Source: DATGHS01 sp035307785
GTDB taxonomy: Bacteria > Planctomycetota > Planctomycetia > Gemmatales > Gemmataceae
Reading direction: 5' to 3'
Length of the DNA stretch: 25,648 bases
Assembly (NCBI GenBank): GCA_035307785.1
Contig: DATGHS010000286.1
Location: 1-25,648 of the forward strand
Shown: positions 15,474 through 21,843 of the stretch, in pieces
Numbering within the stretch: position 1 is the first letter of the stretch
Layout: each line of letters begins with the position of its first letter
Position numbers and translations under genes: made by a program
The notes under the pieces: model-generated
What the model was told of the DNA's origin: nothing
The model's input: only the letters and a program-made list of their open reading frames with translations
Databases searched by the model: none

Positions 15474-15526
15474 GGGAGCCGCGCATACAATGTTGGAATA
15501 ATTCCCCTCACGAAAGGAGTTCATTC

Positions 15527-15763
15527 ATGGCCAAGCGTATTTTCATGAGCGCGAAAGCGCGAGCCAGTCAGCCGGCCCCAGTAGCTGACGTGAAAGCACC
15601 ACCCATGGCCCACGCGACCCCGAAGACACTGCCGGCCTCCGAGGAAGACATTCGTCTGGCGGCGTACTACAAGTGGGAAGCCGCCGGTCGGCCGGCTGGC
15701 GACGGTCGCAACTTCTGGGCGGAAGCGGAAATGGAACTGCGCAAAGGAATGGCAGAGGCATGA
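15527..15763 (+). CDS. DUF2934 family protein
   Basis: This 78-residue protein starts at 15527 behind AAAGGAG. After a basic, Ala/Pro-rich N-terminus (MAKRIFMSAKARASQP) it has the DUF2934 core: EEDIRLAAYYKWEAAGRPAG, then a DGRNFWAEAEMEL stretch with the family's W, GRP and WxxAExEL residues. The role of the family is unknown; it often lies near stress genes. It sits between usp and a terminator. Confidence 0.85.
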   Translation: MAKRIFMSAKARASQPAPVADVKAPPMAHATPKTLPASEEDIRLAAYYKWEAAGRPAGDGRNFWAEAEMELRKGMAEA

Positions 15764-15792
15764 GGCGCACACGTTTCTCGATTTGATGCTTT

Positions 15793-15824
15793 AGGCCGAT
15801 GTGTGGACAGTCGCACGTCGGCCT
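15793..15824 (+). terminator. Rho-independent terminator after the usp/DUF2934 operon
   Basis: Arms 15793-15803 and 15814-15824 (11 nt, one G-U, 10-nt loop) are followed by TGTTTGTTG. It lies 30 nt after the DUF2934 stop and upstream of the next sigma54-like site, so it separates the two units. Confidence 0.75.
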
Positions 15825-15856
15825 TGTTTGTTGGGCCACGGTTCAGCAATTCAACT

Positions 15857-15871
15857 TGGCCCGCAAATTGC
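15857..15871 (+). promoter_or_regulatory. Putative sigma54 promoter for the endonuclease III gene
   Basis: TGGCCC, GCAAA, TTGC, preceded by T and followed by A: nine of ten core bases match TGGCAC-N5-TTGC. RNA would start near 15883, about 55 nt before ATG 15938. This argues against the longer frame that opens at 15803. Confidence 0.6.
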
Positions 15872-15937
15872 ACCTTCACCGGTTGGGCATCTTTCGCGAT
15901 CCCGGTGTCAGCGGACGGCGCATTCCGGATTGTCGCC

Positions 15938-16657
15938 ATGAGCATCTCCAAGGCCGATGGTTCGCGCCATGTTTCCCGAGTAGGGAGGAAGCCGCGCAAT
16001 CGGCCCTTTGATATCGATATCGCCATCGAGCGCCTCCGCGCGGCGGTTCGCCCCCTGGCGAGAGCGGCCATGTTTCAGTTGGCGCAGGAAGGATACCAGT
16101 CGGTATTCGAGCTACTGGTCGCCTGCATCATTTCCATTCGCACACGGGATGAAACCACGGTGCCGGTCGCGCGGCAGCTTTTCGAGCGCGCGCATACGTC
16201 GGCCGAAATCAGCCGGCTCACGGAACGACAAATCGACAGGCTCATCGATGCCTGCACGTTTCACGAAGCCAAGGCCCGGCAAATCCGTGAGATCGCGCGC
16301 CGGACAGAAACGAAATTCGCCGGCGAATTGCCGTGCGATGCAGCGGTGTTGCAGTCGTTTCGCGGCGTCGGACCCAAGTGCGCCAACCTGGTGCTGGGCA
16401 TTGCCTGCGGCCATTCTGCCATAGGGGTTGATATTCACGTGCACCGGGTGACCAATCGCTGGGGATACGTCCAGGCGCCGACGCCGGAGAAGACGATGGC
16501 GCTCCTTATGGAACGTTTGCCGACGCCGTATTGGGTGGAGATCAACGCCTTGGTGGTGCCGTTCGGCAAACACATTTGCACCGGCCAACGGCCAAAATGC
16601 TCATCCTGTCCGCTTCTGGGCATGTGCCAGCAAGTTGGGGTCACGGCTCCGCGCTGA
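15938..16657 (+). CDS. nth: Endonuclease III-type DNA glycosylase/AP lyase
   Basis: This 239-residue helix-hairpin-helix glycosylase would remove oxidised pyrimidines and cut abasic sites. The HhH motif reads LQSFRGVGPKCANLVLGIAC (138-157), with the catalytic Lys at 147, and the catalytic Asp is in GVDIHVHR (165). The C-terminus holds a [4Fe-4S] loop with Cys 214, 221, 224 and 230 spaced x6, x2, x5 as in E. coli Nth. The segment where E. coli has LSAQATD reads ISIRTRDETT (65-74), replacing the base-flipping Gln by Arg, so substrate choice may differ. ATG 15938 is chosen from family length and from the upstream promoter-like site; the ribosome site is weak. Confidence 0.88.
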   Translation: MSISKADGSRHVSRVGRKPRNRPFDIDIAIERLRAAVRPLARAAMFQLAQEGYQSVFELLVACIISIRTRDETTVPVARQLFERAHTSAEISRLTERQIDRLIDACTFHEAKARQIREIARRTETKFAGELPCDAAVLQSFRGVGPKCANLVLGIACGHSAIGVDIHVHRVTNRWGYVQAPTPEKTMALLMERLPTPYWVEINALVVPFGKHICTGQRPKCSSCPLLGMCQQVGVTAPR

Positions 16658-16678
16658 GTCAACAACTCTCATATTCGG

Positions 16679-16693
16679 CGGCACATTTGTTGC
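16679..16693 (+). promoter_or_regulatory. Putative sigma54 promoter for the LTxxQ protein gene
   Basis: CGGCAC, ATTTG, TTGC followed by A; only the first base of the core differs from TGGCAC-N5-TTGC. It lies 22 nt after the nth stop. RNA would start near 16705, giving a leader of about 55 nt with AGGAGAT before the ATG. Confidence 0.65.
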
Positions 16694-16759
16694 ACCTTCA
16701 CCCATTACAGCCTCTCTTTTGGAGAAGAGGCCGCTTCCCTTTTGCCATAGGAGATAACC

Positions 16760-17458
16760 ATGCGCCGCTTTGCTTCCGCCGCGGCCCTGTCCGGGGCCGT
16801 CCTGTTCGCGTGCGCTTTCGATAGTTCTAGCGCGCGCGCCCAGAACCTCACGACACCGCCTGCAAGCCCAACCGCGGCGCCGACGTTCGCGCCGCAGTTC
16901 TACCAATCCCAAGGGGTGCAGCAGCAATTGAACCTCACGCCCAACCAGTTGCAGCGAATGAACGATCTGTATTCGCAAACGAACAATCAGTATCAGAAGC
17001 GGTTCAATGACTTTAACAATCTCACGCCGCAGGAACGGGCGGACCGGATGCGCGCGCTAGCCACGGACTTCAATACCCAGTATTCGAAGTCGCTCGGGAG
17101 CGTCCTGAGCGAGCAACAGATGCAGCGGTATAACCAGCTTAGCTCGCAGTACCGGGGATTTGACTTGTTCGCGGACCCCGCGATCCAGAAGCAATTGAAT
17201 TTGACAACGGAACAAGCCGACCAGCTTCGGCGGGCCGATACGGACTATCAGCGCGAGTTGAGTGAACTTTCGAAAGTCGCCGGCACGAACCGCGCCGACG
17301 CCACCCGGCGCTATGGCGATCTTGCTCAGCGCCGTGCGAGCAAAATGAACTCGATTCTGACCGCGCAGCAGCAGCAGCAGTACCAGGCACTTACCGGCGA
17401 GCCGTACAACTTTCCGCCGGCGTGGGAGTTGAATAATTCAAATCCGCCGAAACGGTAA
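16760..17458 (+). CDS. Exported LTxxQ (Spy/CpxP-like) protein
   Basis: This 232-residue protein has a signal peptide cleaved near ARA-QN (28). The mature part is helical and Gln-rich. It contains two related modules: QGVQQQLNLTPNQLQRMNDL (51-70) and PAIQKQLNLTTEQADQLRRA (about 139-158). Each is followed by a long helix ending in LTPQER or LTAQQQ. The QLxLTxxQ signature is that of Spy/CpxP periplasmic proteins, which in enterobacteria bind unfolded proteins under envelope stress; a similar chaperone-like role is inferred. The start is behind AGGAGAT. A hairpin terminator follows 8 nt after the stop. Confidence 0.85.
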   Translation: MRRFASAAALSGAVLFACAFDSSSARAQNLTTPPASPTAAPTFAPQFYQSQGVQQQLNLTPNQLQRMNDLYSQTNNQYQKRFNDFNNLTPQERADRMRALATDFNTQYSKSLGSVLSEQQMQRYNQLSSQYRGFDLFADPAIQKQLNLTTEQADQLRRADTDYQRELSELSKVAGTNRADATRRYGDLAQRRASKMNSILTAQQQQQYQALTGEPYNFPPAWELNNSNPPKR

Positions 17459-17465
17459 CTCTCCG

Positions 17466-17494
17466 CTCCCTCTTCCCGCAAAGGGAAGAGGGAG
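17466..17494. terminator. Perfect 12-bp hairpin between convergent genes
   Basis: CTCCCTCTTCCC (17466-17477) and GGGAAGAGGGAG (17483-17494) pair perfectly around the loop GCAAA. It lies between the LTxxQ gene and the converging KGG-type gene, close to both stops, and can serve both. Confidence 0.8.
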
Positions 17495-17503
17495 AACGTT
17501 GGT

Positions 17504-17812
17504 TCATTTCGAATGAGCGTGACGCTGCCGGGTGCGAGCGGCCTTGCGCGCCGAAGCGGAACGTTCGGCCGACGTACGCGAAGCCGAGGCCTGACCGCCC
17601 TTGTGCCCGCCTTTGTGCGAAGGGCTATGATTTTCCTTTTTGCCACGGCCTGAGCCGCTCTTCTTTCCGCCGTGAGTCTCCTTGTTCACGGTAGCCCAGG
17701 CTCGGCGTGCGGCCTCTTTTTCGCTTACGCCGCGCCGCTCATAACCTTGCTCGATGTGATCGGCCTGGCGTTTTTGCTTGGAAGAATACTTGCTTTTGGA
17801 ACCGCGTGCCAT
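17504..17812 (-). CDS. Small basic KGG-type protein (annotated elsewhere as plasmid stabilisation protein)
   Basis: This 102-residue protein begins MARGSKSKYSSKQKRQADHI, continues with GYERRGVSEKEAARRAWATV, then NKETHGGKKSGSGRG. This pattern occurs in many soil bacteria under the loose name plasmid stabilisation protein. The second half is a disordered tail rich in Lys, Arg, His, Ser and Ala, like histone H1 tails, so nucleic-acid binding is plausible. The mechanism is unknown. GGAGGAC lies about 5 nt before ATG 17812. A strong sigma54-like site lies about 75 nt upstream on the same strand, and the dehydrogenase gene is divergent. Confidence 0.82.
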   Translation of the reverse strand: MARGSKSKYSSKQKRQADHIEQGYERRGVSEKEAARRAWATVNKETHGGKKSGSGRGKKENHSPSHKGGHKGGQASASRTSAERSASARKAARTRQRHAHSK

Positions 17813-17885
17813 TTTGATGTCCTCCGGAGAAAGATTCTGGTTCTGGCAACAGCGCCATCTGCGCTGATCGCATGGCAGGAATGAC

Positions 17886-17900
17886 GCAATTCATGTGCCG
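17886..17900 (-). promoter_or_regulatory. Putative sigma54 promoter for the KGG-type gene
   Basis: On the minus strand CGGCAC, ATGAA, TTGC: nine of ten core bases match. RNA would start near 17874, about 62 nt before the ATG. It is back to back with the plus-strand site at 17912-17926, 11 nt away. Confidence 0.65.
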
Positions 17901-17911
17901 GAAACGCGGCC

Positions 17912-17926
17912 CGGCATCCGGGTTGC
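17912..17926 (+). promoter_or_regulatory. Putative sigma54 promoter for the dehydrogenase gene
   Basis: CGGCAT, CCGGG, TTGC followed by T; eight of ten core bases match, with GG and GC correctly spaced. RNA would start near 17938, about 79 nt before the ATG at 18017. It forms a divergent pair with 17886-17900. Confidence 0.55.
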
Positions 17927-18016
17927 TCCGATGCGCCGAAGAACGTTGGTTGCCTTGAATCTTGCAAGGAACCGAAGCGATAATTGCCTTTCACCTTGAA
18001 GCAGGAGAATTGAAGC

Positions 18017-18922
18017 ATGGCCGGTGCAAAATCCAAGAACGCGCCTCCGGGAGCGCGGCAAGCACAACCGAAGCCGCCATTTCCCAAACAACATCAGAAT
18101 AAACCGGGCCTGGAGTCCAAACTGAATCCTCGCCCGCATTACCAGGCGCCGCTCTATCGCGGCTCCGGAAAGCTGGAAGGCAAGGTGGCCCTGATCACCG
18201 GCGGGGATTCCGGAATCGGCCGCGCCGTGGCTGTGCTATTCGCGCGCGAAGGCGCATCAGTCGCCATCGTTCACCTGCCGGAAGAAAAGAGCGATGCAGA
18301 GGAAACCCTCCGCGCCATTGAGAAAGAGAAGCAGAAGGGGCTGTTCATTGCCGGCGACGTGCGGCAATCGGCGTTCTGCCAACAAGCCGTGGACCAAACC
18401 GTCCGCACTTTTGGCAAGCTGGATATTCTCGTCAATAATGCCGCCTATCAGCGGCACAAAGAGCGGCCCGAGGACATTACCGACGAGGAATGGGAACGGA
18501 CCTTTCAGACCAATATATTCGGATATTTCTTTATGGTGCGTGCGGCTTTGCCGCATTTGAAACCTGGGTCGGCAATTATCAATACCGGTTCGATTACCGG
18601 GTTGGAAGGGAACAAGAATCTGCTCGACTACGCATCGACCAAAGGCGCCATCCACGCGTTCACCAAGTCGCTGTCGCAGAATCTGATCGAGCGCGGCATT
18701 CGCGTGAACGCCGTGGCGCCGGGGCCGGTGTGGACACCACTCAATCCGTCGGACAAGCCCGCTGAGAAAGTATCGGATTTCGGGAAAGACACGCCCTATG
18801 GCTGGCCGGCCCAGCCGGAAGAATTAGCGCCGGCCTATGTGTTCTTCGCTTCTCAAGCCGATTCGAGTTACATCACCGGCGAAATCCTGACGTTGTTAGG
18901 TGGTGAAACGACGGCAGCATAA
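18017..18922 (+). CDS. Short-chain dehydrogenase/reductase, YghA-like
   Basis: This 301-residue NAD(P)-dependent oxidoreductase has the classical SDR elements: the nucleotide loop TGGDSGIGRA (61-70), the structural NNAA (140-143), the catalytic Ser in NTGSITG (192) and YASTK (205-209), Tyr and Lys included. A Pro/Lys-rich N-terminal extension of about 50 residues (PPFPKQHQNKPG) is typical of the YghA/GsiB-associated SDR group linked to stress islands. The natural substrate is unknown. CAGGAG lies about 9 nt before the ATG. A hairpin with a GGAA loop follows 7 nt after the stop. Confidence 0.92.
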   Translation: MAGAKSKNAPPGARQAQPKPPFPKQHQNKPGLESKLNPRPHYQAPLYRGSGKLEGKVALITGGDSGIGRAVAVLFAREGASVAIVHLPEEKSDAEETLRAIEKEKQKGLFIAGDVRQSAFCQQAVDQTVRTFGKLDILVNNAAYQRHKERPEDITDEEWERTFQTNIFGYFFMVRAALPHLKPGSAIINTGSITGLEGNKNLLDYASTKGAIHAFTKSLSQNLIERGIRVNAVAPGPVWTPLNPSDKPAEKVSDFGKDTPYGWPAQPEELAPAYVFFASQADSSYITGEILTLLGGETTAA

Positions 18923-18929
18923 GGACGAA

Positions 18930-18955
18930 AGCCCAGGGACGGAAGTCCCTGGGCT
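18930..18955. terminator. Perfect 11-bp hairpin with tetraloop
   Basis: AGCCCAGGGAC (18930-18940) and GTCCCTGGGCT (18945-18955) pair around GGAA. It lies between the dehydrogenase gene and the converging Cys-rich gene and probably ends both transcripts; the T-richness downstream (GTTATTTATCTTG) is modest. Confidence 0.8.
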
Positions 18956-18967
18956 ATCTCAGAAGAG

Positions 18968-19435
18968 TTATTTATCTTGTGCCTGTCCCACATGCTTCAG
19001 CATCTCGCGGCAAGCGGTGGAGCAATCGCGGCAAGCTTTGGCGCAGTGCTTCATGTGCTCGTCATCGGGAAATTTTTCACAGACGGCGCTGCACGTATCG
19101 CAAGCCTTGGCGCAGCATTCACATATCATCCCGGCCATCGGGCCGCGATGCGAGACGATCTTGGCAGCCGCGGCGCATAACTCGGAGCAGTCCGAGCAGG
19201 TGCCGGCAGTAATAATGTGGTCTTTCTGGCCCACCGCGATCAGGTCGGCGCAGTGCCGCAGGCAGGATTCGCATTCGCGCATGCATTCGGCGCAGGCCTT
19301 GGCGCAGTGATCGATGTGCGCGGCATGTTTTTCATGCGGCTGTTTGTCTTGCGCCCAGGCCGTTGAGACGGCTCCCAGGAGGAAAGAGCCGACCGCAAGA
19401 AAGCCTAAAACCTCCGCGAAATAACGATACCACAT
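18968..19435 (-). CDS. Exported Cys-rich four-helix-bundle copper-binding protein
   Basis: This 155-residue protein has a signal peptide cleaved near AWA-QD (28). The mature part has 19 Cys residues, mostly in CxxxCxxC steps along helices (44, 48, 51, 55, 58, 62; 80, 83, 87; 105, 107, 108, 112, 115, 119; 131, 135, 138, 142), with His next to several. This is the pattern of DUF326/Csp copper-storage proteins, whose four-helix bundles line their core with Cys to hold Cu(I). The signal peptide suggests a Csp1-like exported form. An AAAGGGG site precedes the start. It lies 2 nt behind the mgtC frame on the same strand and is probably in its operon. Confidence 0.88.
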   Translation of the reverse strand: MWYRYFAEVLGFLAVGSFLLGAVSTAWAQDKQPHEKHAAHIDHCAKACAECMRECESCLRHCADLIAVGQKDHIITAGTCSDCSELCAAAAKIVSHRGPMAGMICECCAKACDTCSAVCEKFPDDEHMKHCAKACRDCSTACREMLKHVGQAQDK

Positions 19436-19437
19436 AA

Positions 19438-19975
19438 CTAACCCCTTTCGTGGTGATGGGAATCATCCGCCGTCGCCGGCGGTTCAGACTTGCCATGGAC
19501 CCAAGACTCGATCGGTCGCAAGGCCGCCAGAATGATCCAGGCCAAGATCGCACCGACAACAGCGGCTGCGATCTGACCCAGACCTACTGTGGCGCCGATG
19601 GCGGCCGTAAACCAAATGCCGGCTGCGGTGGTCAGCCCCTGGATTTCCTGCTCCCCGCGCAATTTGATAATGGCGCCGGCACCCAGGAAGCCGAGGCCCA
19701 GCACCACGCCTTGAAGCACGCGGCCAATGTTGGCCGAGTTGTACTCGGGAAAGCGCAGCACGAGAGCAAGAAAGAGAGCGGCGCCTAGCGCTACGAGCAT
19801 ATGAGTGCGTAGTCCCGCCTGTTTGCCCCTTTCGTTCCCGATTGAAGCCCACCATGCCTCCGAGAATTGCCGCGATGATCAAGCGCGTCGCAAGCTGGGT
19901 GAGCGCGCGGATGTCGCCAAAGCCTGTGAAATTCTCGCAGACGCCAGCCCATGCCTCGTGCCATGCGCCTGCCAT
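19438..19975 (-). pseudogene. MgtC/SapB-family membrane protein with a +1 frameshift
   Basis: MgtC proteins are inner-membrane proteins that support growth at low magnesium and modulate ATP synthase. Translation from ATG 19975 (GGGAGG upstream) gives the family N-terminus LATRLIIAAILGGMVGFNRE then RKGQTGG. After the codons at 19814-19820 this frame runs into unrelated residues. Removing one base from the GGG at 19814-19816 (minus strand) restores GLRTHMLVALGAALFLALV and the whole C-terminus (GRVLQGVVLGLGFLGAGAII, GLTTAAGIWFTAAIGATVGL), ending at 19438. The joined product would be about 178 residues, a normal short MgtC. This may be a recent mutation, an assembly error or slippage in the G-run. 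An internal ATG at 19800 could yield only the truncated half. A sigma54-like site lies upstream. Confidence 0.82.
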
Positions 19976-20031
19976 GATTGGACGACCTCCCGGTTTGCGA
20001 AGCGTAACCAAAGCACCGGGCAATCAATGGT

Positions 20032-20046
20032 GCAATAGCCATGCCG
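20032..20046 (-). promoter_or_regulatory. Putative sigma54 promoter for mgtC and the copper protein
   Basis: On the minus strand CGGCAT, GGCTA, TTGC followed by A; eight of ten core bases match with exact spacing. RNA would start near 20020, about 45 nt before ATG 19975. It faces away from the perfect site at 20096-20110. Confidence 0.55.
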
Positions 20047-20095
20047 CCTATTCCCGCTCCGCCTCCGCCTCCCTTATTCTGTCTTGCCGGCATCG

Positions 20096-20110
20096 TGGCA
20101 CACAAATTGC
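20096..20110 (+). promoter_or_regulatory. Perfect sigma54 promoter core upstream of DUF3309
   Basis: TGGCAC, ACAAA, TTGC: all ten core bases match the -24/-12 consensus. RNA would start near 20122, leaving a leader of about 177 nt before the DUF3309 ATG at 20299. A divergent weaker site lies 50 nt away on the other strand. Confidence 0.75.
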
Positions 20111-20121
20111 GGAACCTGGAA

Positions 20122-20298
20122 GCGCCGCAGATGGATCCGAGCGCCCCAGAAGAAGCGGGCAATTGGTTTCCCAGCATGAGGCGGTCGAATGCCGATTGCT
20201 TTGCGGATTTCCGGGCTACGAGGGACGGTGATTTTTTGCATCGCCGTGGCGTTCACGTCGATGATTCAATCGATTCAAGGAATTGAAAGGGGCATGTC
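20122..20298 (+). other. Long leader of the DUF3309 transcript
   Basis: If the sigma54 site at 20096 is used, about 177 nt precede the start. A 51-codon frame from ATG 20131 to TGA 20286 lies inside it, with a poor start context and no recognisable domain. A leader peptide or small RNA is possible; nothing firm is seen. GATTCAA occurs twice near 20262-20278. Confidence 0.3.
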
Positions 20299-20475
20299 AT
20301 GGGGTTGATTCTGCTCATCATTTTGGTTCTGTTGCTTTTGGGCGCACTGCCCACCTGGCCCTACAGCTCCGGCTGGGGCTATGGACCCAGCGGTATCCTG
20401 GGCATTCTGCTGATAATCCTGCTCGTGCTCTTGATTGTGAATGTGTTGCCGTGGGGCTTTACGGTCTATCGCTAA
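20299..20475 (+). CDS. DUF3309 family small membrane protein
   Basis: This 58-residue protein is almost entirely two hydrophobic helices (LILLIILVLLLLGAL and ILGILLIILLVLLIVNVL). They are joined by the family hallmark PTWPYSSGWGYGPSG. AAAGGGG lies 8 nt before the ATG. DUF3309 proteins are of unknown function and often appear among small stress genes. The gene is preceded by a perfect sigma54 core and followed at once by a hairpin terminator. Confidence 0.9.
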   Translation: MGLILLIILVLLLLGALPTWPYSSGWGYGPSGILGILLIILLVLLIVNVLPWGFTVYR

Positions 20476-20482
20476 TATAAGT

Positions 20483-20522
20483 GGGCCGAGCCGCTGTTAC
20501 CTGCAACGGGCCGGCTCGGCCC
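20483..20522 (+). terminator. Rho-independent terminator after DUF3309
   Basis: GGGCCGAGCCG (20483-20493) and CGGCTCGGCCC (20512-20522) pair perfectly over 11 bp with an 18-nt loop, followed by GACTTCTTTG. It lies 8 nt after the stop. Confidence 0.75.
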
Positions 20523-20606
20523 GACTTCTTTGTAGCACAACCCAATTGGAGTGGCGGGTTTTGCCCAGTGCTCGCTTTCCACTTTTGTTCACTTTCCCAC
20601 CGCGCC

Positions 20607-21518
20607 ATGCGTGGCAAGTTCTTCATCGCGTTGTTACGTCAGGCCGCTTCCGATTGGAGCGAGGATAAAATCGCGCGCATGGGGGCGGCCCTCGCCTATT
20701 ACACGATTTTCTCGCTTGCACCATTGCTGGTCATTGCCACTGGAATTGCCAGCATGCTTTTCGGCGAGAAGGCGGCTCGCGGTGAACTGGCGAATCAAAT
20801 ACGTGGCATCGTTAACGCGCAGGCGGCGGACACTATCGAGGGAATGCTGACCCAGGCGCATCAATCGAATGGAACCTTGGCGGCCGTTTTGGGCATTGTG
20901 CTCTCGTTGACCGGCGCCTCTACCGTCTTCATGGAATTACAGGGCGCTTTGAACACTATTTGGAGAGTGGTGCCGCCGCCGGGCCGCGCCTGGCGCCAGA
21001 TGCTCCGTGAACGAGCGCTTTCTTTCGGACTAATTATTTTCACTGGCCTTCTCCTCTTGGTCTCGCTCGTCTTCTCTACTGCACTGGCCGCTATCCAGCG
21101 GTTTTTGCCTGCTTCACTACCCGGCGGCACATGGCTCTGGCAGATGGGCCATTTGCTTGTCTCTTGTGTCGTTTTCACACTCTTGTTTGCCCTGGTGTTC
21201 AAAGTTCTTCCCGAAACTCCGATCGCCTGGCGCGATGTTTGGACGGGCGCCATCATCACTTCCTTGCTGTTCCTCGTCGGCCGTTATCTCATTGGCCTGT
21301 ACCTCGGTCGAAGCACGGCGACTTCAGCATTTGGCGCAGCCGGTTCCTTGGCCGCGATATTGGTCTGGGTTTACTATTGCGCGCAAATTATCCTTTTTGG
21401 CGCAGTGCTGACACGAGTTTACTCTTCGATGCGAACAGCTGCTGAGGCGGCCCATAGCGTCCCAGCGAATTCGCCGAGCAGCTCGGCGCAACACGTAACG
21501 TCCCACGCATCGCCCTAG
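20607..21518 (+). CDS. YihY/virulence factor BrkB family membrane protein
   Basis: This 303-residue protein carries the YihY/BrkB pattern: a short N-terminal helix, SEDKIARMGAALAYYTIFSL (18-37), about six transmembrane helices (near 26-50, 91-112, 138-160, 180-200, 212-234, 243-268), and the conserved GAAGSLAAILVWVYYCAQII (243-262). Older annotations call the family ribonuclease BN, which is wrong for its E. coli member; transport is suspected but unproven. ATG 20607 fits the family N-terminus, although the frame opens at 20481 and no ribosome site is seen, so the start is uncertain. No sigma54-like site precedes it. Confidence 0.88.
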   Translation: MRGKFFIALLRQAASDWSEDKIARMGAALAYYTIFSLAPLLVIATGIASMLFGEKAARGELANQIRGIVNAQAADTIEGMLTQAHQSNGTLAAVLGIVLSLTGASTVFMELQGALNTIWRVVPPPGRAWRQMLRERALSFGLIIFTGLLLLVSLVFSTALAAIQRFLPASLPGGTWLWQMGHLLVSCVVFTLLFALVFKVLPETPIAWRDVWTGAIITSLLFLVGRYLIGLYLGRSTATSAFGAAGSLAAILVWVYYCAQIILFGAVLTRVYSSMRTAAEAAHSVPANSPSSSAQHVTSHASP

Positions 21519-21697
21519 CGTCGGTTTTTGGGAAACGGCCTTCCCGCCCCCGGAATCTGGATGCGCGTTCATTTGCCTAACTGGCAAGTCATTTTCAGCG
21601 GGTTCAAAACTAACGATCAAGCGCGGTGAGAGTCTGGGCAAGTGAAATTCCACCGAAACCAAAGCGGAATCACCACACTGAGTTCGCGGCGTGACGT
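21519..21697. other. Gap upstream of the DUF883/DUF1469/DUF3618/CsbD operon
   Basis: No gene is seen in the 325-bp gap 21519-21843. It holds the perfect sigma54 core at 21698-21712. About 115 nt upstream of that is a small dyad, TTGCC-N5-GGCAA (21573-21587), at the distance usual for an enhancer-binding site. The dyad is short and could be chance. Confidence 0.3.
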
Positions 21698-21712
21698 TGG
21701 CACGGCGTTTGC
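21698..21712 (+). promoter_or_regulatory. Perfect sigma54 promoter core for the DUF883-CsbD operon
   Basis: TGGCAC, GGCGT, TTGC, preceded by T: all ten core bases match, and the G after TGGCAC also fits. RNA would start near 21724, about 120 nt before ATG 21844. It is the only promoter-like signal seen for the four-gene operon. Confidence 0.78.
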
Positions 21713-21843
21713 CAGTTTGGTTTACCGTCCGAATACCAATTCGGGCCCCGTTCCCAGCTTTCAGGTGAATTGTCGATGCAGTCGCACCGGGCTTGGAGAA
21801 TGAGGAAACGAATTTCCCTTCCCGTGTTCCAAGGAGTTGCATC

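Noticed and set aside
15803..15937. Longer start for the endonuclease III gene
   Set aside because: It would begin inside the DUF2934 terminator and upstream of the sigma54-like site; its residues do not fit the family.
20533..20560. Sigma54-like GTGGCGGGTTTTGCCC before the BrkB gene
   Set aside because: The spacing between GG and GC is 8, not 10, so it should not function as a -24/-12 promoter.
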